NCBI RefSeq assembly: GCF_021602585.1
Contig: NZ_BQIP01000021.1
Coordinates: 1-64,000, forward strand
Source of the DNA: Pseudomonas faucium
Lineage (GTDB): Bacteria > Pseudomonadota > Gammaproteobacteria > Pseudomonadales > Pseudomonadaceae
Length of the DNA stretch: 64,000 nt
Direction: 5' to 3'
Of the stretch, positions 54,138 to 63,061 are shown one piece after another. A program made the position numbers and the translations under genes. How positions within the stretch are numbered: the first letter of the stretch is position 1; each line of letters starts with the position of its first letter. The notes beneath the pieces were generated by a model. The model did not search any database, was not told the origin of the DNA, and saw only the letters and a list, made by a program, of their open reading frames with translations.

Positions 54138-56342
54138 CTAGAACTGATAGGTGCCGGTGAGGATGGCCGCCCGGCTGGCGCCATACTCGACGGCCGACGA
54201 ACGTGCGGCGTTGCCGTTCTGCTGACGCACGCGCTCCACGTAGGCTTTGTCGAACAGGTTGTTGACGTTCAACTGCAGGTCGAGCTGGCGGTTGACCCGG
54301 TACCCGACCATGGCGTGGTGCAGCCAGTAGGCATCGAGCTTGGCGTTGGTGCTGGAGGTGACGTTGCGTTCGCTGACATAGCGGGCGCCATAGCCGAAGG
54401 TCCACGTGGGGGTGAGCTGGTAGGTGGTCCACAGGTTCAGCGAACGCGGCGGGGTATTGCCCAGCGCCTGGCCCTTGCTGGCGAAGCCGTTGCTACCTGC
54501 GGCCGCCTTGAGGGTTTCGCTGTCGAGGAAGGTGTAGTTGGCGAATACCGTCCAGCGTTCGCTCAGGTGGCCCGTGAGCCCCAGTTCCAGGCCCTGTACG
54601 CGTTGTTTGCCGGACAGCACGGTGGAACCGTCCGCCAGCGTTTCGCGGGCGTTGCTCTTGACGATATGAAACAGCGCGGCGTCCAGCTCCAGTCGCTGGT
54701 CGAGCATCAGCCATTTGCTGCCCAGTTCCCAGGTCTGATTCCTTTCCGGCGCGAGCCCTTCGGTGGTTGCACTCAGGCCCCGCGCGTTACTGGCCAGTGA
54801 CTCGGCCGAAGGGTTGAAGGAGGTGCCCCAGGCAAGGTAGACGCGCCCGTGTTCGGTGGGTTTGTAGACCAGCCCGGCCCGGCTGCTGACGGTATGGTCG
54901 AGGCTGTCGAAGGCCGAGGTGCGCTCGTGGGCCGGGGAGTACCCCTTGGCGCTGCCGGCGAAGCGGTCGTGGCGCAGGCTCAGGTGCAGGTCCCAGCGCT
55001 CGTTCAAGGCGATGCTGTCGAACAGGTAGAGGGCCTGGTTGTCCAGCGCGGTTTCGGTGTAGCCCGAAACCGCCTTTTGCACGGGGCCGCTCCAGTAACC
55101 GGGCGGGTTCTTCAGCGGGTAGCCGTTGGCGGGGTAGCGCGGGGTGCCCAGGCCATGGTTGTAGGTTTTCAGCGCCAGCGTTTCGCGTGACAGCTCCACG
55201 CCCATCACCCAGTCATGTTCCAGGCCCAGCAGCCGGTGGTGGCCACGCAGGCTGGTCTGGCTGATCCACATCTGCGTGGTGGCGTCGCGGCCGTAGCCCT
55301 GCGGGCCGGCAGGCAGGTAACGCCCAGGGGGCAAACCGCGGGTGCTGACGTGGGAGGCAGAGACCACGGTGTCACGCCTGAGCTGGCTGTAGCGGGTCAA
55401 CTGCTGCAGCTGCAGTTGTTCGTTGAAGTCATGTTGCAGATCGAGCGTCAGCTGGTTCTGCTCGATGTGCTCCTTGTCGAGGTTCTTCCAGCCGAAGTAC
55501 TGGTCGCGCTCGACACCCGCCAGGCGCTTGCCGTCCAGCGCCGGCACGCCGTAGTCGGGCAGGTTGTCGTCGACCTGGTGCAAGGCGCTCAGGGTCAGCC
55601 AGGTGGCGTCACTCAGGCCCAGTTGCAGGGCCGGGGCTATGCCCCAGCGCTGCTGGTCGATGCCGGGGCGGCCGGGCACTTCGTTGCGGTGCGCCATCAG
55701 GTTGAGGCGTGCCGCGCTGCCTTGGCCGACAGCGGCCAGCGGCTGGTTGCTGTCCAGGGTCAGGCGTTGATAGCTGGCGCTGCCGAGGCTGCCGCCCAGG
55801 CGGGTGAAGGCCTGGTGGTCGGGCTGCTTGCTGATGAGGTTGATGTTGCCGCCGGTGGCGCCGGCGCCGCCGAACACTGAGCTGGGGCCTTTGATCACCT
55901 CTACCTGTTCGAGGTTGAAGGTGTCGGAGCGCGTGGTCTGGGCGCTGTCGCGCAAGCCGTCGACCTGGATGCTGTTGCTCGCCGAAAAGCCGCGGATGTT
56001 GATGTTGTCGCCAGAGCCGCCACCGCCTTCACCGGCGTTGAAGGTGATGCCGGAAACATTCGACAGCACCTGGCGCAAGCCCAGCGCCTGCTGCTGGGCA
56101 AGCACCGGGGCCGGGACCACGGTGATGGTCTGCGGGGTGTCGAGCAAGGGGGCCAGTTGCTTGATCGACGCGGAGCGTTCGGTACGGGGGCTGGTCGAGG
56201 CGGGCGCGTTGACCTGCGTCTCTTCAAGCTCGATCAAGGGTTGCACGGCGAGGGCATTGCCACACAGGGAGGCGGCGCCCAGGCCAAGGGCGGAACTGCG
56301 CAGCGCGCTGCGAAGGGTGCGATCGGTTGTAAGGTGGTGCAT
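54138..56342 (-). CDS. TonB-dependent siderophore receptor
   Basis: A 734-aa outer-membrane receptor. The signal peptide is followed by a plug domain (ASIKQLAPLLDTPQTITVVP, NINIRGFSASNSIQVDGLRD, EVIKGPSSVFGGAGATGGNI) and a beta-barrel ending in Phe (ILTGTYQF). It imports an iron-siderophore, most like catecholate/hydroxamate receptors of the FhuA-FecA group; the ligand is not known. The ATG at 56342 begins the signal peptide. Gene order oprB-gcd-receptor matches a known P. putida region. No Fur box was clearly seen. Confidence 0.92.
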   Translation of the reverse strand: MHHLTTDRTLRSALRSSALGLGAASLCGNALAVQPLIELEETQVNAPASTSPRTERSASIKQLAPLLDTPQTITVVPAPVLAQQQALGLRQVLSNVSGITFNAGEGGGGSGDNINIRGFSASNSIQVDGLRDSAQTTRSDTFNLEQVEVIKGPSSVFGGAGATGGNINLISKQPDHQAFTRLGGSLGSASYQRLTLDSNQPLAAVGQGSAARLNLMAHRNEVPGRPGIDQQRWGIAPALQLGLSDATWLTLSALHQVDDNLPDYGVPALDGKRLAGVERDQYFGWKNLDKEHIEQNQLTLDLQHDFNEQLQLQQLTRYSQLRRDTVVSASHVSTRGLPPGRYLPAGPQGYGRDATTQMWISQTSLRGHHRLLGLEHDWVMGVELSRETLALKTYNHGLGTPRYPANGYPLKNPPGYWSGPVQKAVSGYTETALDNQALYLFDSIALNERWDLHLSLRHDRFAGSAKGYSPAHERTSAFDSLDHTVSSRAGLVYKPTEHGRVYLAWGTSFNPSAESLASNARGLSATTEGLAPERNQTWELGSKWLMLDQRLELDAALFHIVKSNARETLADGSTVLSGKQRVQGLELGLTGHLSERWTVFANYTFLDSETLKAAAGSNGFASKGQALGNTPPRSLNLWTTYQLTPTWTFGYGARYVSERNVTSSTNAKLDAYWLHHAMVGYRVNRQLDLQLNVNNLFDKAYVERVRQQNGNAARSSAVEYGASRAAILTGTYQF

Positions 56343-56467
56343 GCGTGAATGTCCAGCGTTGGTGAGTGAAGCCGGGCTGTGAGTGGTTTTCACAGGCGAG
56401 CGGGGGCACTGCGCCATGGCCAAGGGCCGCGCAGGGGGGTCAAGGAAAAGAAGTCGGGGCGATCAGG

Positions 56468-56821
56468 TCAGCTGGCAGGCCAGGGCGCTGCGGTGCCGTA
56501 GAACACGGCTAGCCAAACGGTATGGCTGCCCTGGGCGGTCCACTCCACGCGGTGCCGGCAGTGGGCCGGGATGTCCAGGCAATCGCCGGGTGCCAGCAGC
56601 CGGGTGTGGGATTCATGCTCCAGGCGCAGGCCGGCACTGCCGCTCAGCAGCAGGATCCATTCGTTTTCGGGCTGGTCGTACCAGAAGCCGGGCGGGCTGC
56701 ACTGGCCGCTGGAAACGATGCGTTCGATACGCAACCCAGGGCGCTTGAGCAGGTCGTCGACCCACTCCGGCGCGGCGGGGTTGCAGGAAGGGAGAGGGGT
56801 CAGGAGGTTGGAGGGTGTCAT
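56468..56821 (-). CDS. cupin-domain protein
   Basis: A 117-aa single-cupin protein (PENEWILLLSGSAGLRLEHE, then LLAPGDCLDIPAHCRHRVEW). The cupin metal-binding residues are partly present. The start is ATG at 56821; a longer in-frame ATG at 56848 is possible. It is 125 bp before the receptor gene in the same direction and may share its regulation. Enzyme or sensor role unknown. Confidence 0.82.
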   Translation of the reverse strand: MTPSNLLTPLPSCNPAAPEWVDDLLKRPGLRIERIVSSGQCSPPGFWYDQPENEWILLLSGSAGLRLEHESHTRLLAPGDCLDIPAHCRHRVEWTAQGSHTVWLAVFYGTAAPWPAS

Positions 56822-56966
56822 AGGGAATCTCGCTCTACAGGAGTTCATTCACTATGGACTTCATCGAAAATCGGCGCGCCTCATGGGCACCTACTCAGCG
56901 TGTAGGACTTTTCTGAGGCGCTAGGCAAAAGGATACATATGGACAAGCTTCTGCCGATCCTGCGCG

Positions 56967-57578
56967 TTATCGGCTGAGCGGCAAGGCCACGCCAATCAGC
57001 GCGAACAGGCTGCCGCAGCAGCGGTTGAAGCCCTTGCCGCCCTTGGCCAGCCAGGGGCGCACGCGAAATGCCATCCGTGCCAGCAGGTACTCGACCACGA
57101 ACTCCACGCTGGCGAAAGTCGCCGCCATGATCACGAACTGCAGCAGCAACCCGCGATGCGGGTCGAGAAACTGCGGCAGGAATGCGCCATAGAACAACAG
57201 CACCTTGGGGTTGGCCACTGCCGACAGCAGGCCCTGGCGGAACAGGTCTGCATTGCCCAGGCTGGCCGTGCGCTGGCTGGCCTCCAGCTGCAAGGCCGGG
57301 CTGCGCCAGAGCTGGATGCCGAGCCACAGCAGATAGGCCCCGCCCACCCATTTGAGCACGGTCAGCAACGAAGCCGAGGCTTGCAGCAGGGCGCTCAAAC
57401 CGAACATGGCCAAGGCAATCAGGGCACTGAAGCCGAACACCCCGCCGACAATGGTGAACAAGGTGCGCCGGGCGCCATACAGCGCACCGTGGGTCAGGGC
57501 CAGCAAGCTGTTGGGGCCGGGGGTGAGCGACAGGCCGATGCTCGCCAGCAGATAGAGGAGCCAGGTATCCAGTGCCAT
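56967..57578 (-). CDS. LysE/RhtB-family amino-acid exporter
   Basis: A 203-aa membrane protein with about six helices. It has SIGLSLTPGPNSLLALTHGA and KWVGGAYLLWLGIQLWRSP, the LysE/RhtB family signatures. It exports an amino acid or related small molecule. AAGG lies eight bases before the ATG. It is divergent from an AraC-family regulator, 102 bp away, and is the likely target of that regulator. Confidence 0.92.
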   Translation of the reverse strand: MALDTWLLYLLASIGLSLTPGPNSLLALTHGALYGARRTLFTIVGGVFGFSALIALAMFGLSALLQASASLLTVLKWVGGAYLLWLGIQLWRSPALQLEASQRTASLGNADLFRQGLLSAVANPKVLLFYGAFLPQFLDPHRGLLLQFVIMAATFASVEFVVEYLLARMAFRVRPWLAKGGKGFNRCCGSLFALIGVALPLSR

Positions 57579-57640
57579 GGAAAATGCCTTGAGTTCGAGA
57601 TGGCTGCCAGTTTAAGGGACGGCGCGCGATGCCGAGGGTA

Positions 57641-57672
57641 TTATCTGGACATTCCATGGTGTTATCTGGACA
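57641..57672. promoter_or_regulatory. 11-bp direct repeat with 21-bp period (AraC-type operator)
   Basis: TTATCTGGACA occurs at 57641-57651 and again at 57662-57672, exactly 21 bp apart (two helix turns). AraC-family regulators bind such in-phase direct repeats. It is in the gap between LysE and the AraC-type regulator, ending 8 bp before the regulator's start and 62 bp from the LysE start. Confidence 0.7.
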
Positions 57673-57680
57673 CGCCGGTC

Positions 57681-58643
57681 ATGACCCCCGATATCCGCTT
57701 GCTGGTTCTGCCGTTGCCGGACTTTGCCCTGCTGCCCTTTGGCGCCTTTCTCGACAAGCTGCGTTTCAGTGCAGACGATGAGGACTACAGCCGACAGCGC
57801 TATTGCGCCTGGACACTCGGCGGCTTGGCCGGTGAACCGGTGGTGTCGAGCAGCGGGGCGGTGCTGCAGGTCGAGGCCATTGCCGAGCAGCGCCTGGCCG
57901 ACTACGACTACCTGGTGCTGTTTGGCGGTCGCAATGCCGAGGCAACGGCGCGGTTGGCGGGGCAGTACAAAGGCCTGCTCAAGCGCGCAGCCCGGGCCGG
58001 CGTGAAGCTGGTCGGCATCGACAATGCGGCGTTCCTGCTGGCGGCCTGCGGCTTGCTGGACGGGCACAAGGTGGTGGTGCACTGGCGGCACGAGGCCGAG
58101 TTTCGCGCCAGCTTCCCCCACCTGGAGCTGCTGCCCGAGCAGTTGTACTGCATCGACGGGGCGCGCATCACCTGCGCGGGAGGCACTGCGGCCATCGACC
58201 TGGCGGTCGAGCTGTTGTCACGCAGCTGTGGGCGCGCGCGTGCGCTCAAGGGGTTGGCCGACATGCTGGTGGACGAATCCAGGGACAGCCGCCATGCCTT
58301 GCGCTCGCTGGAGGCCGGCCCAGGCCAGGGGCGCCAGGTGCAGCGCGCCCTGGCACTGATGCGTCATCACCTGGCAGCGCGCTTCTCCATCGAGCAGCTG
58401 GCGCTGGATCTGGGCATCAGCCGACGCCAGCTGGACCGCCAGTTCCAGGCCAGCCATGGCATGAGCGCCAAGGCCTGGTGGCAGGAGATGCGCCTGCAGC
58501 AGGCGCGCTGGCGGTTGCTCAACTCCAGCCACAGCCTGGGGCAGATTGCCGACGAGGTAGGGCTGGGCGATGCCAGCTACCTGGGGCGCTGCGTGCGCCG
58601 GCGTTTTGGTTGCACGGCGCTGGCGTTGCGCAGGGGCGCTTGA
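57681..58643 (+). CDS. AraC-family regulator with glutamine-amidotransferase-like sensor domain
   Basis: A 320-aa protein with an N-terminal DJ-1/PfpI-like (GATase1) domain (RLLVLPLPDFALLPFGAFLD, KLVGIDNAAFLLAACGLLDG) and a C-terminal AraC helix-turn-helix (FSIEQLALDLGISRRQLDRQ, IADEVGLGDASYLGRCVRRR). This is the GbdR/CdhR/ArgR layout, where amines or amino acids are sensed. The ATG at 57681 is chosen; upstream in-frame starts are in the lysE gene. It probably controls LysE. Confidence 0.9.
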   Translation: MTPDIRLLVLPLPDFALLPFGAFLDKLRFSADDEDYSRQRYCAWTLGGLAGEPVVSSSGAVLQVEAIAEQRLADYDYLVLFGGRNAEATARLAGQYKGLLKRAARAGVKLVGIDNAAFLLAACGLLDGHKVVVHWRHEAEFRASFPHLELLPEQLYCIDGARITCAGGTAAIDLAVELLSRSCGRARALKGLADMLVDESRDSRHALRSLEAGPGQGRQVQRALALMRHHLAARFSIEQLALDLGISRRQLDRQFQASHGMSAKAWWQEMRLQQARWRLLNSSHSLGQIADEVGLGDASYLGRCVRRRFGCTALALRRGA

Positions 58644-58674
58644 GGGCACAGAGGCTAGAGCTTGTGGGGTATTC

Positions 58675-58770
58675 GTGGGAGCGGGCTTGCCCCGCGAAGA
58701 GGCACGCCCATACACCTGCGTTGCTTGGCACGGGCTGCGCCCGTGTTCGCGGGGCAAGCCCGCTCCCACA
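58675..58770. repeat. REP inverted pair, second subfamily
   Basis: GTGGGAGCGGGCTTGCCCCG (58675-58694) and its inverted copy CGGGGCAAGCCCGCTCCCAC (58750-58769), with TTCGCG on the inner side. This is the other REP type, distinct from the GCCGGCAAGCCGGC family elsewhere in the window. It lies between the convergent AraC and CAP-domain genes. Confidence 0.93.
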
Positions 58771-58805
58771 ATCAAGGCGCTTGCGCAGCATAAAGCACAG
58801 CTTGC

Positions 58806-59657
58806 TCACTGCGGGGTGCCGAACAGCCCCGTCCAATAGATGCCGGCGTCGCTTTTCGGGTCCACGGCATAGGCGGCGCCGAGCTCGCGGTAGTCCGGGT
58901 TCATCAGCGTCGCGCAATGCCCGGGGCTGGCCAGCCAGCCATCCACCACCTTCTGCGCGGTGTCACGCCCGGCGGCGATGTTCTCGCCAATCTGCTGGTA
59001 CAGGTAGCCTGCCAGCTCCGCACGGTCGCCCGGGGTGCGCCCGTCACGGTCGATATGGTCGAAGAAGTTCTGGTTGGCCATCGCCCGCGTATGGGTCGCC
59101 GCCACGCCGGCCAAGGTGGTGTTCCAGCTCAGTGCCGGCGCTGCGGCGAACGGCTGGCCGCCGCATTGGCGCGGCGCCTTGCGCGCAACGTTGATCGCCT
59201 GCAGCAGCTTCTGCCCCTCGGCCTGCCAGTCGCCCAGGCGCCCGCTGAGCAGCGGGCGGGCGAGGACGATGCGCCAGTCGCGGCCCTCCTGGCTGACACC
59301 GATATCGACGAACTGCGGGTCGAGCACCACCTGGCAGAAGCTCTCTTCGATGGCATGCATGGCGGCGCGGGCATCGCGGGGGCCGGACAGGCTGATGGCC
59401 TGGACATTGACCATCGGGTAGGCGGCGCGGGTCATGGCCTGTTGCAGGTCGCGGGTACCTTCCGGCGACAGGTCCAGGCGGGTGTCGCTGTTGAGCGGCG
59501 GCAGTTCCAGCGATGCCTCGCCACCACAGGGCTGGGCCTGGCTGCGGTAGGCATTGATCGAATCGATCAGCTGCGCCTCTTCGCCGGTGGCAGCCAGGCT
59601 CCCGGTCGAGATGACCAGGCCCAGCGACAAGGCGGCAACGGATGACAGGACGCGCAT
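58806..59657 (-). CDS. secreted CAP-superfamily (SCP/PR-1) protein
   Basis: A 283-aa exported protein with a signal peptide (MRVLSSVAALSLGLVISTGS). The C-terminal CAP domain has ALSWNTTLAGVAATHTRAMA, NFFDHIDRDGRTPGDRAELA, IGENIAAG and VDGWLASPGHCATLMNPDYR with the His/Glu cavity residues. An N-terminal domain of about 130 residues has no family I recognise. CAP proteins bind lipids or act as weak proteases; role here unknown. GGGAG lies six bases before the ATG. Confidence 0.9.
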   Translation of the reverse strand: MRVLSSVAALSLGLVISTGSLAATGEEAQLIDSINAYRSQAQPCGGEASLELPPLNSDTRLDLSPEGTRDLQQAMTRAAYPMVNVQAISLSGPRDARAAMHAIEESFCQVVLDPQFVDIGVSQEGRDWRIVLARPLLSGRLGDWQAEGQKLLQAINVARKAPRQCGGQPFAAAPALSWNTTLAGVAATHTRAMANQNFFDHIDRDGRTPGDRAELAGYLYQQIGENIAAGRDTAQKVVDGWLASPGHCATLMNPDYRELGAAYAVDPKSDAGIYWTGLFGTPQ

Positions 59658-59858
59658 GTGGATCTCCCTGTGACTGGCAGCGTCTTGGTATGCGCTGCTC
59701 ATCCTACACAAGCCCAGGGTTTTTGGCCCGGAATCGTGCGAAGCAAAGTTGAGCGCCGGCAAAGGCTTGCGGGCGGCAAAAGAGGGAGTAGACCATGGGT
59801 CGCCAGAAAAGTGCGAACGGTTGGTAATCATTCGCACCATCAGCCACCGCTGATGCGC

Positions 59859-60470
59859 TCAGCGTGCCAGGGCCTGGTTGGGTTTGTAGAACAGGAAGTG
59901 CCGGGTCTCGGCCGTCTTGCGGTAGGCCTTGGCCCAGTCGGGATGTACGTTGCGGTCATGGAAGTAGAGTGCGCCGCCGGTTGTATCCTTGAGCTGCTGA
60001 TTGAGTGCCTTGCGCGCGATTTCCTTGGCCACGTCGTAGCGCTGCGCTTCTTCGACCTGGTCGGGGCGCCCGTCGCACCACCAGGAAAACTGGCACGACT
60101 TGCTTTCCACCCCTTGCTTGACCACGCCGCAGATGGTGTTGGGGAAGCCCTCGTGGCCCAGGCGGTTGAGCACCACGCTGGCGACCGCGCTCATGTCCTG
60201 CGCATCGGCGCCCTTGGCTTCCCAGTAGATGGTGCGGGCCAGGCAGGTGATGCTGTCATCCATCGGCGCCTGGCCTGCGGGGTCGACTGCCTTGACTTCG
60301 CCGGGGGTCAGGGTCTCGGTCTTTTTCGGCGGAGGGGCGTCATTGGCCACCTTTTCTTCGAGCACCTGCGCCTTGTCTTCGGCCACTGCGGCCTTGGCAG
60401 TGTCGGCGGCATGCAAGGGGCCTGCGAGCAGGGCCGTGGTCAATCCGATCACCATCCACGAGCAGCGCAT
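59859..60470 (-). CDS. SleB-like cell-wall hydrolase (Hydrolase_2)
   Basis: A 203-aa exported protein. It has a signal peptide (ends GPLHAAD), a low-complexity linker with charged and Pro-rich residues, then the SleB/CwlJ catalytic domain: LARTIYWEAKGADAQDMSAV with the catalytic Glu, ASVVLNRLGHEGFPNTICGV and GALYFHDRNVHPDWA. It is expected to cleave peptidoglycan glycan strands. The ATG at 60470 is chosen; an in-frame TTG upstream is not. Confidence 0.88.
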   Translation of the reverse strand: MRCSWMVIGLTTALLAGPLHAADTAKAAVAEDKAQVLEEKVANDAPPPKKTETLTPGEVKAVDPAGQAPMDDSITCLARTIYWEAKGADAQDMSAVASVVLNRLGHEGFPNTICGVVKQGVESKSCQFSWWCDGRPDQVEEAQRYDVAKEIARKALNQQLKDTTGGALYFHDRNVHPDWAKAYRKTAETRHFLFYKPNQALAR

Positions 60471-60518
60471 GGTTGAGCTTCCCAAATGTGCGTTGCCTCA
60501 CAGTCTAGCCAAGCGCCA

Positions 60519-61436
60519 TCACTTGAGCGTAAGCATTAGCACCAAAGGCAGGGTGACGGCGGCGAGCACGGTCTGCAGGGCGATGATGGTGGCCATCAAC
60601 GGGGCATTGCCGCCCATCTGCCGGGCCATGACGTAGGACGATGATGCCGTTGGCAGCGCCTGGAACAACACCGCCACCACCGCCGCCTGGCCACCCAGGC
60701 CCAGCAGCCGGCACAGGCCCCAGGTGGTCAGCGGCATGACCAGGAACTTGAACATCGACGCCGCCATCAGCGGCCGCACCTGTTGGCCAACGCTCGCACC
60801 GCCCAGCGCCGCGCCTACGCACAGAAGGCCCAGGGGCAGGGCCGCCTGGCCCAGGGCCTTGACCGTCGGCTCCAGGCCCGCCGGCAGGCCCAGCCCGGTC
60901 ACCCGCAGCAGCAGCCCGCCGGCGCAGCCGACGATCAACGGGTTGGCAAAAATGGCCCGCAGCACCGTGGCCGGCGAGCTGTGGCGGGCGCTGAAGCGCG
61001 CGAACACCAGCACGCACAGCAGGTTCACCAGCGGCACGATGGCAGCGTTGGCCACGGCCGCCAGGGCGATGCCGGCGCTGCCGTAGATGCCGGCGGCGAG
61101 GGTGGCGCCGATGTAGTTGTTGAAGCGCACGCCACCCTGGAACACCGAGGTGAAATCGGCGCCATCATGGTTCACCGCGCCTTGGTAGAGCACCAGCAGC
61201 ACGGCGCCGAGCAGGGTCGAGAGCATCAGCACACCGACCATGCCCAGCACCGGCACGCCATCGAGGTTGGCAGTGGCCAGGCCATGGAGAAACAGCGACG
61301 GCAGCAGCACGTAGTAGCTCAGGCGTTCGGCACCTGGCCAGAAGCTCTCGGCGAGAAAGCCGCGGATGCGCAGCAGCGTGCCCAGGGCAATCAGCAGGAT
61401 GATGGGCACTAAGGTGGTGAGCAGCAGGTGGAGCAT
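60519..61436 (-). CDS. AEC (auxin efflux carrier) family transporter
   Basis: A 305-aa protein with about ten membrane helices in two repeats (LLLTTLVPIILLIALGTLLR near the start, PLVLMLTLK at the end), a Mem_trans/AEC-family layout with GVRFNNYIGATLAAGIYGSA and ASMFKFLVMPLTTWGLCRLL. Family members export or import organic acids and similar. It is next to, but not divergent from, a LysR gene 103 bp upstream in the same direction. Substrate unknown. Confidence 0.9.
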   Translation of the reverse strand: MLHLLLTTLVPIILLIALGTLLRIRGFLAESFWPGAERLSYYVLLPSLFLHGLATANLDGVPVLGMVGVLMLSTLLGAVLLVLYQGAVNHDGADFTSVFQGGVRFNNYIGATLAAGIYGSAGIALAAVANAAIVPLVNLLCVLVFARFSARHSSPATVLRAIFANPLIVGCAGGLLLRVTGLGLPAGLEPTVKALGQAALPLGLLCVGAALGGASVGQQVRPLMAASMFKFLVMPLTTWGLCRLLGLGGQAAVVAVLFQALPTASSSYVMARQMGGNAPLMATIIALQTVLAAVTLPLVLMLTLK

Positions 61437-61539
61437 GGCGGGCGTTCCGTGATCGGGTACGGGCACAGGTTAGTCGCACCGATCAATCATTAAAAACGCG
61501 TATTTCTGCAGCCACCGTTGAGGAAAACTGCACGGTCAG

Positions 61540-62403
61540 TCACGCCTCAAGTGCAGTCTTGAGCACCGCGCTCAAATGCCGCCGCTGGCTTTTCTCGTGT
61601 TCCAGAAGCACCACCCGGCGTTTGAGCTGTGGCTCGCCGAAGGGCAGGCAGGTTGCCGCTGGCAGCCTTTGCAAGTCGTCGTCAGCCATCGGGATGATCG
61701 CCACCCCCAGCCCCATGACCGCCATGCTCGCCAACGCTTCCTGGCTGTCCAGCTCCATCTGTTCACTGACCTGCAGGTGCTGGCGGCGCAGCTCCTGCTC
61801 GATCTGCCGGCCCGCCCAGGCGCGCTTGTCGAAGCGCAGGAAAGGCTGGCTGGCCAGCAACTGGGGCAGGCTCTGGCCGGCGAGTTCGGGGCTGGCGATG
61901 GCCCAGAAGCGGTCTTCGAACAGCGGGGTGAAGTCCAGGCTCTGCGGGTAGGGCATGACCGGCTCGGTGGTGATCGCCGCATCCAGCTCGCCGTCCTCCA
62001 CGCGCCGCGCCAGCTCTGCCGACATGCCCGAGGCCACGCTGATGTGCAGGTCCGGGTGGTGCGCCTTGATCCACACCAGCGCCTTGGGCAGGCGGCGCGC
62101 CAGCACGGTGTGGATCGCGCCGAGCCGTAGGCGGCCACGCAGGCTCGGCCCGCTGGCCAGGGCATCGGCCAGTTCGTCGTAGGCCGCCAGGATGGTTTCA
62201 GCGCGCGCCACCGCCAGCTGCCCGGCCTCGGTCAGCACCACCTGGCGCCGGCTGCGGTCGAACAGCACCACCTGCAGTTCGTCTTCGAGGGTCTTGATGT
62301 GCAGGCTCACCGCCGACGGCGTCAGGCTGAGCAGGTCGGCGGCACGGGCGAAGGTGCCGTGGCGGGCGATGGTCACCAGGGTGCGCAGGGCTTTGAGAGA
62401 CAC
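61540..62403 (-). CDS. LysR-family transcriptional regulator
   Basis: A 287-aa LysR protein with the helix-turn-helix TFARAADLLSLTPSAVSLHI and a co-inducer domain. The start is GTG at 62403 (MSLKALRTLV), with no ATG at the conserved position. It lies 103 bp upstream of the AEC transporter in the same direction and may regulate it, or the divergent sodC. Resembles GltC/CynR-type regulators without a closer match. Confidence 0.87.
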   Translation of the reverse strand: MSLKALRTLVTIARHGTFARAADLLSLTPSAVSLHIKTLEDELQVVLFDRSRRQVVLTEAGQLAVARAETILAAYDELADALASGPSLRGRLRLGAIHTVLARRLPKALVWIKAHHPDLHISVASGMSAELARRVEDGELDAAITTEPVMPYPQSLDFTPLFEDRFWAIASPELAGQSLPQLLASQPFLRFDKRAWAGRQIEQELRRQHLQVSEQMELDSQEALASMAVMGLGVAIIPMADDDLQRLPAATCLPFGEPQLKRRVVLLEHEKSQRRHLSAVLKTALEA

Positions 62404-62539
62404 GCGGGCAGGCTCCGGGGTTGAGCGGGCGAGGCGCTATTGTGTTTCAGTCTGTGGCTGGAGGGAATGCCCGCAGGCCTTGGCAGTCCGATCTCTTGCG
62501 CGGGCGCTATGCCCGTGTCACCTGCCATGGAGAAAACCG

Positions 62540-63055
62540 ATGAAAGCAGCGCTATTGACCGCATTACTGGCCTCTACCGGCCTCGCCCAGGCCGCGCAGA
62601 CCGTGGAGCTGAAGCTCGCCGGGCCAGACGGCCCCGGCAAGTCGATCGGCACCATCAGCATCGAGCAGAACCAATACGGCACCCTGCTGACCCCCGACCT
62701 CAAAGACCTGCCGCCGGGCGTGCATGGCTTCCACTTGCACCAGAACCCGTCCTGCGCCCCCAGCGAAGAAAACGGCAAGCCCGTGCCCGCCGGCGCGGCA
62801 GGTGGCCACTGGGACCCGGGCAAGAGCAATGCGCACAAGGGCCCGTATGACGACAGCGGCCACCGCGGCGACTTGCCGGCGCTTTATGTCGGTGCAGACG
62901 GCAAGGCCAGCTACCCGGTGCTGGCGCCGCGGCTCAAGGCTGACGACTTCAAGGGCCACGCGTTGATGGTGCATGCCGGCGCTGACAACCACAGCGACCA
63001 TCCGGAAAAACTCGGCGGTGGTGGTGCCCGCTTCGCCTGCGGCGTCGTGCAGTAA
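62540..63055 (+). CDS. sodC: Cu,Zn superoxide dismutase
   Basis: A 171-aa periplasmic enzyme with a signal peptide (MKAALLTALLASTGLAQA). Copper- and zinc-ligand motifs are GVHGFHLHQNPSC, then GHWDPGKSN and HRGDLPALYV, and the final copper His is in ALMVHAGADNHSD; the structural disulfide cysteines are in NPSC and RFACGVV. It dismutates superoxide in the periplasm. GGAG lies seven bases before the ATG at 62540; a longer upstream frame is rejected. Confidence 0.95.
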   Translation: MKAALLTALLASTGLAQAAQTVELKLAGPDGPGKSIGTISIEQNQYGTLLTPDLKDLPPGVHGFHLHQNPSCAPSEENGKPVPAGAAGGHWDPGKSNAHKGPYDDSGHRGDLPALYVGADGKASYPVLAPRLKADDFKGHALMVHAGADNHSDHPEKLGGGGARFACGVVQ

Positions 63056-63061
63056 CGCGCC

